Positions 1 to 7,434 of a stretch of DNA of 64,000 nt are shown one piece after another (position 1 is the first letter of the stretch; each line of letters begins with the position of its first letter). The notes below the pieces were generated by a model, which was not told the origin of the DNA, did not search any database, and worked only from the letters and a program-made list of their open reading frames with translations. The DNA is taken from the NCBI RefSeq assembly GCF_029643425.1, contig NZ_CP119106.1, positions 2,914,001 through 2,978,000 of the forward strand, given 5' to 3'. Made by a program: the position numbers and the translations under genes. This stretch comes from Isoptericola sp. AK164. Lineage in GTDB: Bacteria > Actinomycetota > Actinomycetes > Actinomycetales > Cellulomonadaceae.

Positions 1-427
1 TGACGAACGGCACCTGGTTGCGTTCCGCCACCGACGCGACGTTCGCGCTGGTGCCGCTCTGGAAGGTGCCGAGCAGCGCGACGGCCCCCTCCTCGATGAG
101 GCGGGTGGCCTCGCTCTGTCCCGTCTCGGCCTCGCCCTGGGTGTCCGCCGAGTCGAGGACGAGCTCGGCCCCGCCGAGCGACTCGATGCCCCCGGCCTCG
201 TTGACGGCGTCGACGGCCATCTGGGCCGCAGCGGCCATCTGCTGGCCGTCCGCGGCGTTGGACCCGGTGAGCGGGTGCAGGGCGCCGATGTGGATCTCGG
301 CCACGTCCTCGGTGGTGGCCTCCGCGTCGCCGCCGGCCGCGCTGACGGCCGAGCCGGCGCACCCGCTCAGTGCGAGCGTCGCTCCGGCCAGTCCGACCAC
401 GGACCAGTTCCGCAGGCTGCGCTTCAT
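1..427 (-). CDS. ABC transporter substrate-binding lipoprotein, branched-chain amino acid type (partial, C-terminus beyond left edge)
   Basis: About 142 N-terminal residues are visible; the rest lies outside the window. The start ATG follows an AGGAGG ribosome-binding site. Residues 1-23 form a lipoprotein signal ending in the lipobox LSGC, so the mature protein should be anchored on the outer face of the membrane. The mature part reads IHIGALHPLTGSNA, then DAVNEAGGIE and a stretch rich in small residues, which is the opening of the Leu/Ile/Val-type periplasmic-binding fold (Peripla_BP_6). It is divergent from the IclR gene, with a TGTTCC-N7-GGAACA palindrome 21 bp upstream of its start. I infer that it binds an organic acid or aromatic solute controlled by that regulator; the ligand cannot be read from the sequence. 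Confidence 0.85.
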   Translation of the reverse strand, partial: MKRSLRNWSVVGLAGATLALSGCAGSAVSAAGGDAEATTEDVAEIHIGALHPLTGSNAADGQQMAAAAQMAVDAVNEAGGIESLGGAELVLDSADTQGEAETGQSEATRLIEEGAVALLGTFQSGTSANVASVAERNQVPFV

Positions 428-447
428 GTCTCCTCCTGGGGTGGGCT

Positions 448-466
448 TGTTCCGAGAAACGGAACA
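448..466. promoter_or_regulatory. Operator-like palindrome 1 of the IclR module
   Basis: TGTTCCGAGAAACGGAACA is a perfect inverted repeat with 7-bp arms and a 5-bp centre, lying 21 bp upstream of the binding-protein gene. The same 19-bp architecture occurs at three other places around the IclR and tannase genes. IclR-family proteins bind short palindromes of this kind; assignment to the adjacent regulator is inferred from position and recurrence. Confidence 0.7.
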
Positions 467-601
467 TTTGTCGATCCGCCACACGATCCGAGGCGTCTCG
501 GCTCGCATCAAAGTTCTGGCGTGATTGCTCGCCCAATCTAGGCTCCACCAACCACTTGGTTGGTTTCTAGGCTGTTAAGTCTTGGTTTCCATGCGCCTAC
601 A

Positions 602-620
602 CGTTCCGATCAATGGAACA
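602..620. promoter_or_regulatory. Operator-like palindrome 2, in front of iclR
   Basis: CGTTCCGATCAATGGAACA has GTTCC and GGAAC half-sites at the same 12-bp register as palindrome 1. It sits 43 bp upstream of the regulator start and so may mediate autoregulation. The arms are less perfect than in palindrome 1. Confidence 0.6.
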
Positions 621-662
621 CCAGCTGCTAGGGTCGGCAACACCACGACCAAGGAGGATCAC

Positions 663-1433
663 GTGCCCGAGGACCACCGTTCGTCGACGACGCACCGCGT
701 CGCACAGGTGCTGCTGGCGTTCACGGGGCAGCAGCGCTGGCTGGGTGTCACGGAGCTGGCCCGGCGGCTGGGGCTGGGCAAGGCCGTCGTGCACCGCATC
801 CTGCAGGCGCTGGTGGAGACGGGCCTCGTCCGCTACGACGAGAACCGCCGGCTGTACGCGCTCGGCCCCACGGCGGTGGCGCTGGGCCGCGGTGCGGACG
901 CCGGCAACGAGCTGCTCACCGCGGCACGCCCGGTGATCGCCCACCTCAGCCACGCCACCGGCGAGACGACCACCGTCACCCAGCGCACCGGGCACACCCG
1001 GACCTACGTCGGCCAGGTGGAGAGCGCCCAGCACATCCGGATCGCCATCACGCTCGGCGAGCACCAGCCGCTGACGAACGGCGCGAGCGGGCTGAGCATC
1101 CTGGCCTTCCTGCCCGAGGAGGATGTCGACCTGGTCCTCCAGGTGCCGCTGCCGCAGTTCACCCCCCGCACCGTCACCGACCCGGACGCCATCCGCGAGC
1201 GCCTGGCCGAGATCCGCGAGCGCGGCTGGGCCTACACGGCGTCCGAGCGCGTGCCGCACTCGAGCAGCGTGGCCGCGCCGATCCACGACGTCACCGGTGC
1301 CGCCGTCGGCTCCCTGTCCGTGGCCTACCTCGACTCGCGCTTCGACGAGCGCGAGGTGCCGCGCCTGGCCGACCTCGTCGTCGAGGCGGCGGAGTCGGCG
1401 ACGCAGCGGCTCGTCGCCGCCCAGCGCGGCTGA
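663..1433 (+). CDS. IclR family transcriptional regulator
   Basis: A 256-residue DNA-binding regulator. The GTG start at 663 follows AAGGAGG with good spacing; an in-frame ATG at 582 would add 27 unconserved residues and read through an operator. Residues 13-70 carry the winged helix-turn-helix (HRVAQVLLAFTGQQRW, ELARRLGLGKAVVHRILQAL), and residues about 80-250 form the IclR effector-binding domain (TGETTTVTQR, TNGASGLSILAFL, SVAAPIHD). Family members sense small carboxylates and aromatic acids. It is divergent from a solute-binding lipoprotein gene and convergent with a tannase/feruloyl esterase gene, and the shared palindromes suggest that it controls both and itself. The true effector is unknown. 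Confidence 0.9.
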   Translation: MPEDHRSSTTHRVAQVLLAFTGQQRWLGVTELARRLGLGKAVVHRILQALVETGLVRYDENRRLYALGPTAVALGRGADAGNELLTAARPVIAHLSHATGETTTVTQRTGHTRTYVGQVESAQHIRIAITLGEHQPLTNGASGLSILAFLPEEDVDLVLQVPLPQFTPRTVTDPDAIRERLAEIRERGWAYTASERVPHSSSVAAPIHDVTGAAVGSLSVAYLDSRFDEREVPRLADLVVEAAESATQRLVAAQRG

Positions 1434-1442
1434 GCAGGACGG

Positions 1443-1474
1443 CGCCCCGGGATCCCGTGCGGGATCCCGGGGCG
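1443..1474. terminator. Bidirectional terminator hairpin between iclR and tannase
   Basis: A perfect 14-bp GC-rich stem (left arm CGCCCCGGGATCCC) with a 4-nt GTGC loop starts 9 bp after the iclR stop and ends 48 bp from the tannase stop. There is no clear T-tract, which is common for hairpin terminators in high-GC actinobacteria. Confidence 0.7.
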
Positions 1475-1522
1475 TCGTCCGGCGGGACCGCCCGAGGGCG
1501 GGCCCGCCGGTCGTCACGCGCC

Positions 1523-3199
1523 TCAGCCGTCGTGACGTCCCGCGGCGGCCACGGTGAGCCCGGGGGCCGTGCCGGCCCGGCCGGGCGCGGTCCCGCCGTG
1601 GCCGGGGTTCTGCCCGGTGCGGCCCGGGGCGTCGCCGGACGCGCCCGGGGCCGGGGCCTGCGGCGCACCGATCCAGTCGACCGTCTCGACGCCGCCGGAC
1701 TCGTACCGCTCGACCACGCGGGTCGCGCCGTTGCCGGTCGCGGTGACGGACTCGGGGGCGACGTCGTCCTCGACCCAGGCGGAGATCGCGGACATCCAGT
1801 CGACCTCGTCCTGCCCGGGGCCGCCGCTGCAGTGGTAGACGCCCGGCAGCATGAAGGTGCGCAGGTAGGAGTCGGTCACGCGCGCCCCGCCGTCGGCGTC
1901 GACCACGCGCTCGTAGTAGTCGAGGGTGCCGTACGGCGTGATGAGCGGGTCGGCCCAGCCGTGCCAGAGGATGAGCTTGCCGCCGCGCTCGCGGAACGCC
2001 GACAGGTCGACGTCGTCGGCGTTGTAGACCGCGGCCTGGGTGTGCAGCAGGTCGGCCTCGGTCGACGGGTCGAAGTCACCCAGGGAGTACGCGGCGCCCG
2101 GGTCCTCGGGGAAGGCCAGGTAGCGCAGCACGTTCTGGGCGTAGTCGCCGCTGATGGACATCGAGCCCTCGCTCGTGGCCACGGTCATGAACGGCCAGCC
2201 GGCCTCCGAGCCGAGGGCGAGGCCGTCGGGGTAGAGCAGCTCGCCGTCGTCGGTGGTGGGCGCGCTGTAGAGCGCCTCGAGGGTCTCGACCTGGGTGGCG
2301 GTCAGGCAGTCCGTGCCGTCCCCGCCGTCGGCGCACAGCAGGGTCGCCGGGTCGAAGGCGCAGGACAGCGGGTCCCCCACGACGCCGTCGGCCCGGCCGT
2401 CGTCGAGGTCGCAGGACGCCAGCACGGCGTCGGACACCAGGCCCACGTCGGTCGTGTCGAGGATCAGGCCCCCGTCGGCGTCCCGGTTGGCGGTCTCGAA
2501 GTGCCCCTGGGAGAGCACCGCCAGGTAGTTCTGGTAGAGCGCGGGGGCGCCGGCGACGATCCCGTCGAAGTCCTCCGGGTAGCGCTGGGCCTCGCTGAGG
2601 GCCTGGCGACCGCCTGTGGAGCAGCCCATGAAGTACGAGGACGACGGCGGCGTGCCGTACAGCTCGGCGAGGGTGGCCTTGGCGACGACGGCGAGCACGT
2701 GCGGGGACCGGTAGCCCCAGTCCGCCTCGGCCTGGGCGTCGTCGAGGAACGCGTCGGCGCTGGAGCCGACGTGCCCGGTGTTCTCGGCCCCGACGGCGAA
2801 CCCGTCGGCGAGCGGCTCGGCGCAGTCCGCGATGGGCACGTAGCCGCAGAAGCCGCCGCAGCCCGTCTGGAAGTAGCGGCCGTTCCAGTCCTCCAGCGGC
2901 AGCTGCAGGGTGAAGCCGACGGTGCCGCCGGCCGTCCCGCTCAGCGCGCAGGACCCGTCGACGACCTCGGCGGTCTCGACGTCGGCGGACAGCGTGCCGG
3001 ACTCCTCGGCGTCGTCGGGGGCGGTGATGGTGGTGCCGGCCATGGCGGTGCAGTCGGCGGCGGCGAGCGTCACGTCGACCGTGTCGGCCGCATCGGTGGC
3101 CGTCGCGGGGGCGAGCGGCGCGGCGAGCGCCAGCATCGCGGCCAGCGCGGCGACGAGGCGTGCGCCGTGGCGCAGGCGAGATCGGGGATGGTTCGTCAT
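1523..3199 (-). CDS. Secreted tannase/feruloyl esterase family alpha/beta hydrolase
   Basis: A 558-residue exported esterase of the tannase family (PF07519), whose members release phenolic acids such as gallate or ferulate from esters. The first ~35 residues are a typical signal peptide (RLVAALAAMLALAAPLAPATA). The nucleophile motif GCSTGGRQ places Ser at about residue 194 next to Cys 193, and YHCSGG holds the catalytic His at about 456. The Cys before Ser and the Cys after His match the disulfide that joins the triad in this family. HGWADPLITP is a likely Asp-bearing segment. The ATG at 3199 is chosen because the longer reading frame lacks a signal peptide at its start. Two operator-like palindromes lie upstream. 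Substrate identity is inferred only at family level. Confidence 0.88.
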   Translation of the reverse strand: MTNHPRSRLRHGARLVAALAAMLALAAPLAPATATDAADTVDVTLAAADCTAMAGTTITAPDDAEESGTLSADVETAEVVDGSCALSGTAGGTVGFTLQLPLEDWNGRYFQTGCGGFCGYVPIADCAEPLADGFAVGAENTGHVGSSADAFLDDAQAEADWGYRSPHVLAVVAKATLAELYGTPPSSSYFMGCSTGGRQALSEAQRYPEDFDGIVAGAPALYQNYLAVLSQGHFETANRDADGGLILDTTDVGLVSDAVLASCDLDDGRADGVVGDPLSCAFDPATLLCADGGDGTDCLTATQVETLEALYSAPTTDDGELLYPDGLALGSEAGWPFMTVATSEGSMSISGDYAQNVLRYLAFPEDPGAAYSLGDFDPSTEADLLHTQAAVYNADDVDLSAFRERGGKLILWHGWADPLITPYGTLDYYERVVDADGGARVTDSYLRTFMLPGVYHCSGGPGQDEVDWMSAISAWVEDDVAPESVTATGNGATRVVERYESGGVETVDWIGAPQAPAPGASGDAPGRTGQNPGHGGTAPGRAGTAPGLTVAAAGRHDG

Positions 3200-3209
3200 G
3201 ATGACCCTT

Positions 3210-3228
3210 TGTTTCGATGAACGGAACA
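3210..3228. promoter_or_regulatory. Operator-like palindrome 3, at the tannase start
   Basis: TGTTTCGATGAACGGAACA repeats the 19-bp architecture with one arm mismatch. It ends 11 bp upstream of the tannase start codon, so bound protein would block transcription or initiation. Confidence 0.65.
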
Positions 3229-3300
3229 GTCCCCTCGTGGGTTCACGACAGTAGGTCGGCATCTCAGATCGATGGTTACCAGTCGGTAAACTTGTCGCTT

Positions 3301-3319
3301 TGTTCCCCCTGGTGGAACA
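3301..3319. promoter_or_regulatory. Operator-like palindrome 4, upstream of tannase and the XPB helicase
   Basis: TGTTCCCCCTGGTGGAACA again has GTTCC and GGAAC at a 12-bp register. It lies about 100 bp upstream of both the leftward tannase gene and the rightward helicase gene. Pairing with palindrome 3 at roughly 91 bp could allow cooperative binding; this is inference. Confidence 0.6.
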
Positions 3320-3416
3320 GATCCGGCATCGCGGCGGACGCGCAGGAACACGACGGCGCCGCGCGACGTTGGCATCCTGGACGCCTGCCCGGCGTCCAGC
3401 CCGCGGAAGGACACGC

Positions 3417-5096
3417 ATGCCCGACGGCCCCCTGATCGTCCAGAGCGACAAGTCGATCCTGCTCGAGGTCGACCACGCGCGCGCCGAGGAGGCGCGCCGC
3501 GCCATCGCGCCGTTCGCCGAGCTCGAGCGCGCCCCCGAGCACGTGCACACCTACCGGCTGACGAACCTCGGCCTGTGGAACGCGCGCGCCGCCGGCCACG
3601 ACGCCGAGCAGGTCGTCGACACCCTCATCGCGTACTCGCGCTACCCCGTCCCGCACTCGCTGCTGGTCGACGTCGCCGAGACGATGGGCCGCTACGGCCG
3701 CCTGACCCTGCACTCCCACCCCACGCACGGGCTCGTGCTGGAGTCCACCGACGCCGCGGTGCTGGCCGAGGTGCTGAAGTCCAAGCGGACCACCGGGCTC
3801 GTGGGCGAGCGGGTCGACGGCAGCTCCGTGGTCGTGCACCCCTCCGAGCGCGGCAACCTCAAGCAGGCCCTGGTCAAGCTCGGCTGGCCCGCCGAGGACC
3901 TCGCCGGGTACGTCGACGGCGAGGCGCACGCGATCGACCTGCGGACCACCACGACGCCGGTCTACCCGGGCGAGGAGGCCTCCGACTGGACGCCGCGGCC
4001 CTACCAGCAGCAGGCCGTCGACGGGTTCTTCCACGGCGGGTCCGGCGTCGTCGTGCTGCCCTGCGGTGCCGGCAAGACGATCGTCGGGGCCGGGGCGATG
4101 GCCGAGGCGAAGACCACCACGCTGATCCTGGTGACCAACACCGTCTCCGCGCGCCAGTGGCGCGACGAGCTGGTGCGCCGGACCTCGCTCACCGAGGACG
4201 AGATCGGCGAGTACTCGGGCTCGCGCAAGGAGATCCGCCCGGTCACCATCGCGACCTACCAGGTGCTGACGACCAAGCGGAAGGGCGTCTACACCCACCT
4301 GGAGCTGCTCGACGCCCGCGACTGGGGCCTCATCGTCTACGACGAGGTGCACCTGCTGCCCGCCCCGATCTTCCGCATGACCGCCGACCTGCAGGCCCGG
4401 CGTCGGCTCGGCCTGACGGCGACGCTCGTGCGCGAGGACGGCCGCGAGGACGAGGTGTTCTCCCTCATCGGCCCCAAGCGGTACGACGCGCCGTGGAAGG
4501 ACATCGAGGCGCAGGGCTACATCGCGCCCGCCGACTGCGTCGAGGTGCGGCTCACCCTGCCCGAGCACGAGCGGATGCTGTACGCGACGGCCGAGCCGGA
4601 GGACAAGTACCGGCTCGCCGCGTGCGCCCCGGGCAAGAACCGCGTCGTCGAGCAGATCGTCGCCGACCACCCCGACGACCAGGTGCTGGTGATCGGCCAG
4701 TACATCGACCAGCTCGAGGAGCTCGCCGAGCACCTGGACTCCCCGCTGATCACCGGGTCGACCACCGTCCGCGAGCGCCAGAAGCTGTTCGCGGCGTTCC
4801 GGGCCGGCGAGATCTCCCGGCTCGTGGTGAGCAAGGTCGCGAACTTCTCCATCGACCTGCCCGAGGCGTCGGTGGCGATCCAGGTCTCCGGGTCGTTCGG
4901 CTCCCGGCAGGAGGAGGCCCAGCGCCTCGGCCGGGTCATGCGCCCCAAGCAGGACGGCCGCACGGCGCACTTCTACGCCGTCGTCGCCCGGGACACCGTC
5001 GACCAGGACTTCGCGGCGCACCGCCAGCGGTTCCTGGCCGAGCAGGGCTACGCCTACCGCATCGTCGACGCCGAGGACCTGGACACCGTGCCGTAG
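3417..5096 (+). CDS. XPB-type DNA repair helicase (SF2)
   Basis: A 559-residue superfamily 2 helicase like the actinobacterial XPB orthologues. The ATG at 3417 sits 6 bp after GAAGGA and begins the conserved PLIVQSDKSILLEVDH segment; the longer frame upstream is unconserved. The N-terminal ~190 residues form the bacterial XPB damage-recognition region, followed by Walker A PCGAGKT (Lys about 220), the DEVH box at about 309, LGLTATLVREDG (motif III), and a C-terminal helicase lobe with QVSGSFGSRQEEAQRLGRVMRP (motifs V-VI). Family members unwind DNA 3'-5' and are thought to act in excision repair. It appears to be a single transcription unit ending at a palindromic repeat. Confidence 0.93.
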   Translation: MPDGPLIVQSDKSILLEVDHARAEEARRAIAPFAELERAPEHVHTYRLTNLGLWNARAAGHDAEQVVDTLIAYSRYPVPHSLLVDVAETMGRYGRLTLHSHPTHGLVLESTDAAVLAEVLKSKRTTGLVGERVDGSSVVVHPSERGNLKQALVKLGWPAEDLAGYVDGEAHAIDLRTTTTPVYPGEEASDWTPRPYQQQAVDGFFHGGSGVVVLPCGAGKTIVGAGAMAEAKTTTLILVTNTVSARQWRDELVRRTSLTEDEIGEYSGSRKEIRPVTIATYQVLTTKRKGVYTHLELLDARDWGLIVYDEVHLLPAPIFRMTADLQARRRLGLTATLVREDGREDEVFSLIGPKRYDAPWKDIEAQGYIAPADCVEVRLTLPEHERMLYATAEPEDKYRLAACAPGKNRVVEQIVADHPDDQVLVIGQYIDQLEELAEHLDSPLITGSTTVRERQKLFAAFRAGEISRLVVSKVANFSIDLPEASVAIQVSGSFGSRQEEAQRLGRVMRPKQDGRTAHFYAVVARDTVDQDFAAHRQRFLAEQGYAYRIVDAEDLDTVP

Positions 5097-5127
5097 CGGG
5101 TCAGGGCCGAGGAACGAGGCCTTCGAC

Positions 5128-5189
5128 GTTGTGGGCGTGAAATCTGCAGTTCTGAACCGGTTCAGAACTGCAGATTTCATGCCCACAAC
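5128..5189. repeat. Dispersed palindrome family P, copy A
   Basis: Two 31-bp arms meet with no spacer. The arms differ at one position, where TGGGCGTG faces TGGGCATG; this would be a G-U wobble in RNA. The core TGTGGGCRTGAAAT recurs at 22425 and 35885. It lies 31 bp after the XPB stop codon and 45 bp before the next start, so it may end transcription, but the long, moderately AT-containing stem and the recurrence point to a mobile or REP-like palindrome. Confidence 0.85.
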
Positions 5190-5234
5190 GGGCGGGGGCG
5201 GGCGCCGTCGGGCGCGGGGCCATACGGTGCTGGC

Positions 5235-6488
5235 ATGGCCGATGACGACGCCGCCCCGGAGACGGAACCGGACGCGGCAGAGACCGGTTCGCCGGCAGCA
5301 CCGCCGCACGACGACGACCGCCCGCTCCAGCACGACGACCGGCGTCCGCCGCGCTGGGTGCCGCGCGTGCTCGTCATGGGCGCCGCCGCCGTGTTCGCCG
5401 CCGTCTGGGTCTGGGGGGCGATCCAGCAGCTCAACACCCTCTTCGTCTATCTGCTCATCGCAGGCTTCGTCGCCCTCGCCCTCGAACCGGTCGTCGTGTG
5501 GCTCGTGCGGCACGGCTGGCGGCGCGGTGTCGCGGCCGCCGCCGCGTTCTTCGGGTCCGTCCTCCTCGGGATCGGGATCCTGGCACTGTTCGGCAACCTG
5601 TTCATCCAGCAGCTGATCCAGCTCGTCGGCACCCTGCCCGACGTCTACGTGGCGGCCCAGGAACGCCTGCAGGCCAACCTCGACGTCGAGCTGCCGTCCT
5701 CCGACGACCTCCTGCAGCAGCTCGTCGAGGAGTACGGCTCCGACGTCGCGTCCGGCACCCTCGCCGTCGGCACCACCGTCGTCGGGTTCGTGTTCGCCGC
5801 GCTGACGATCGGGCTCGTCACCTACTACCTCATGGCGGCCGGGCCGCAGTTCCGCGCCGCCGTGTGCCGGTGGCTCAGCCCGGACCGGCAGACCGAGGTG
5901 CTGCGGATGTGGGAGATCACGCAGGTGAAGGTCTCGGACTTCATCAGCTCCCGCGTCGTGCTCGCGGCGCTGTCGGCGGCGTTCACCGCGGTGTTCCTCA
6001 TCATCCTCGGCACGCCCTACGCGCTCCCGCTGGCCCTGTTCACCGGACTGGTCTCGCAGTTCATCCCCACCATCGGCACGTACATCGGCGGCGCGCTGCC
6101 CGTCGCCGTCGCACTGACCTCGCAGGGCGTGCCCCAGGCCCTCGCCGTGCTGGCCTTCATCATCGCCTACCAGCAGCTGGAGAACCTGTACTTCTCACCG
6201 AAGATCTCCGCACGGGCGCTGGAGATGAACCCCGCCGTCAGCTTCGTCGTCGTGCTCGCGTTCGGGGCGGTGTTCGGTGCGCTGGGGGCGTTCCTGGCAC
6301 TGCCGGTGGCTGCGACCATCCAGGCGATCGCCAACACCTACCTGACGCGGCACGAGCTGGTCGACTCCGACATGCTGCGGGACCCGGACCGGCAGCCGCC
6401 GAAGGGGTCACGCCGGTCGCGCAACCTGCACGCCGCGCGGGAGGCCGCGCGCACGGTCGCCGAGCGCCGGGCCGACGGCGTCGAGTGA
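5235..6488 (+). CDS. AI-2E family transporter (YhhQ/YdiK-type membrane permease)
   Basis: A 417-residue integral membrane protein of the AI-2E transporter family (PF01594). About 50 hydrophilic N-terminal residues precede the first membrane segment (VLVMGAAAVFAAVWVWGAI). Further hydrophobic segments follow, with the family-typical GLVSQFIPTIGTYIGGALP loop and QQLENLYFSPKISARALEMNP near residues 310-330, then a basic C-terminal tail. Family members export small molecules or ions, and the autoinducer role applies only to a few. No partner gene adjoins it, so a specific substrate cannot be given. It converges on the lipoprotein gene, with only 18 bp between stop codons. Confidence 0.88.
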   Translation: MADDDAAPETEPDAAETGSPAAPPHDDDRPLQHDDRRPPRWVPRVLVMGAAAVFAAVWVWGAIQQLNTLFVYLLIAGFVALALEPVVVWLVRHGWRRGVAAAAAFFGSVLLGIGILALFGNLFIQQLIQLVGTLPDVYVAAQERLQANLDVELPSSDDLLQQLVEEYGSDVASGTLAVGTTVVGFVFAALTIGLVTYYLMAAGPQFRAAVCRWLSPDRQTEVLRMWEITQVKVSDFISSRVVLAALSAAFTAVFLIILGTPYALPLALFTGLVSQFIPTIGTYIGGALPVAVALTSQGVPQALAVLAFIIAYQQLENLYFSPKISARALEMNPAVSFVVVLAFGAVFGALGAFLALPVAATIQAIANTYLTRHELVDSDMLRDPDRQPPKGSRRSRNLHAAREAARTVAERRADGVE

Positions 6489-6506
6489 CGTCCGGACCGG
6501 CCCGGC

Positions 6507-7286
6507 TCAGCCCATCAGCTCGCCGTAGTCGGTGACCCGGTCGGCGGGCGGCGCCTCGATCTCGACCGGCTCGCCCCAGCCCGAGAAGGTGGTCGCAGTC
6601 ACGAGCTCCTGACCGTCGATCTCCACCGTCGTGTCCACCGCCAGCGGCAGGCCGTCCTCGGTGACGCGGAACTCCGCCGTCATGTCGTCCATCTGGTCGA
6701 CGGCCGCCGGCGCGGCTCCGGCCGCGGCCTCGAGACGTGTCGGGTCGAGCGTCATCGTGTACACGTCCACCGTCCGCCCGTCGAGCTCCTCGGTGCCCCC
6801 GTGCGCGAACGCCGTCACGGCGTCGGCCATCATCTCCGCCTGCCCGGCGGGGTCCATCGCGAGCATCGAGTCCATGGTCCCGGCGAACGTCGGGTCCTGG
6901 GCGACCTCGTCCGCCGACATCGCGACCCAGTCGACCTCGCCGCCGCTGAGGGCGCTCATGTCGACGTACACGGTGCCCTCGAGCAGGATCATCTCCAGCT
7001 CGGTCCCCACCGCGCCGATCGACATCGCGAAGGCGGAGTCCTCGAGGCCCTCACCGACGATCACGTCCCCGCTCTGCGCGGACTCGGTCATCCCGGTCCG
7101 CTCGGCGAGCTCCCCGGCGAAGGTGGTCTCGACGTGCACCGACCCCTGCTCGGCCTGCGCCTCGTCCATCCGGAGCGACAGCGCCGCCAGGTCGACGACG
7201 TCGGCCCCCTCGTCGGCTCCGCAGCCGGTCAGCACCAGCGTCACGGCCCCGGCGCCCAGCAGGGCGGTGGTTGCGGTTCTCAGCAC
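6507..7286 (-). CDS. LppX/LprG-like lipoprotein
   Basis: A 259-residue exported lipoprotein. It begins with GTG; the signal has a hydrophobic core (TALLGAGAVTLVLTGC) with the lipobox LTGC, cysteine near residue 22. The mature protein has alternating beta-type segments including VHVETTFAGE, VYVDMSAL, ELDGRTVDVYTMTLD and FRVTEDGLPLAVDTTVEIDG, which resembles the LppX/LprAFG or LolA-like half-barrel that holds lipid in mycobacteria. I see no catalytic motif. The gene stands alone, divergent from the TPM-domain gene. Lipid carriage is a family-level guess and the assignment is moderate. Confidence 0.65.
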   Translation of the reverse strand: MLRTATTALLGAGAVTLVLTGCGADEGADVVDLAALSLRMDEAQAEQGSVHVETTFAGELAERTGMTESAQSGDVIVGEGLEDSAFAMSIGAVGTELEMILLEGTVYVDMSALSGGEVDWVAMSADEVAQDPTFAGTMDSMLAMDPAGQAEMMADAVTAFAHGGTEELDGRTVDVYTMTLDPTRLEAAAGAAPAAVDQMDDMTAEFRVTEDGLPLAVDTTVEIDGQELVTATTFSGWGEPVEIEAPPADRVTDYGELMG

Positions 7287-7434
7287 GTCTCAGCTCTTCC
7301 CTCGTCGATCGACGGGTCCACGGAACGACCCGCCCCCCATCGAAGCAGCACCAGGTCACGCCCACGTCACGACCGCGCCGCCGGGGCGAACGTCACCCGC
7401 CCCGCGATTGCATCGCACCAGGGGTCGCGCAACG

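Noticed and set aside
597-1517. Minus-strand frame antisense to iclR
   Set aside because: The product is low-complexity, while the plus strand encodes a clear IclR protein with a good ribosome-binding site.
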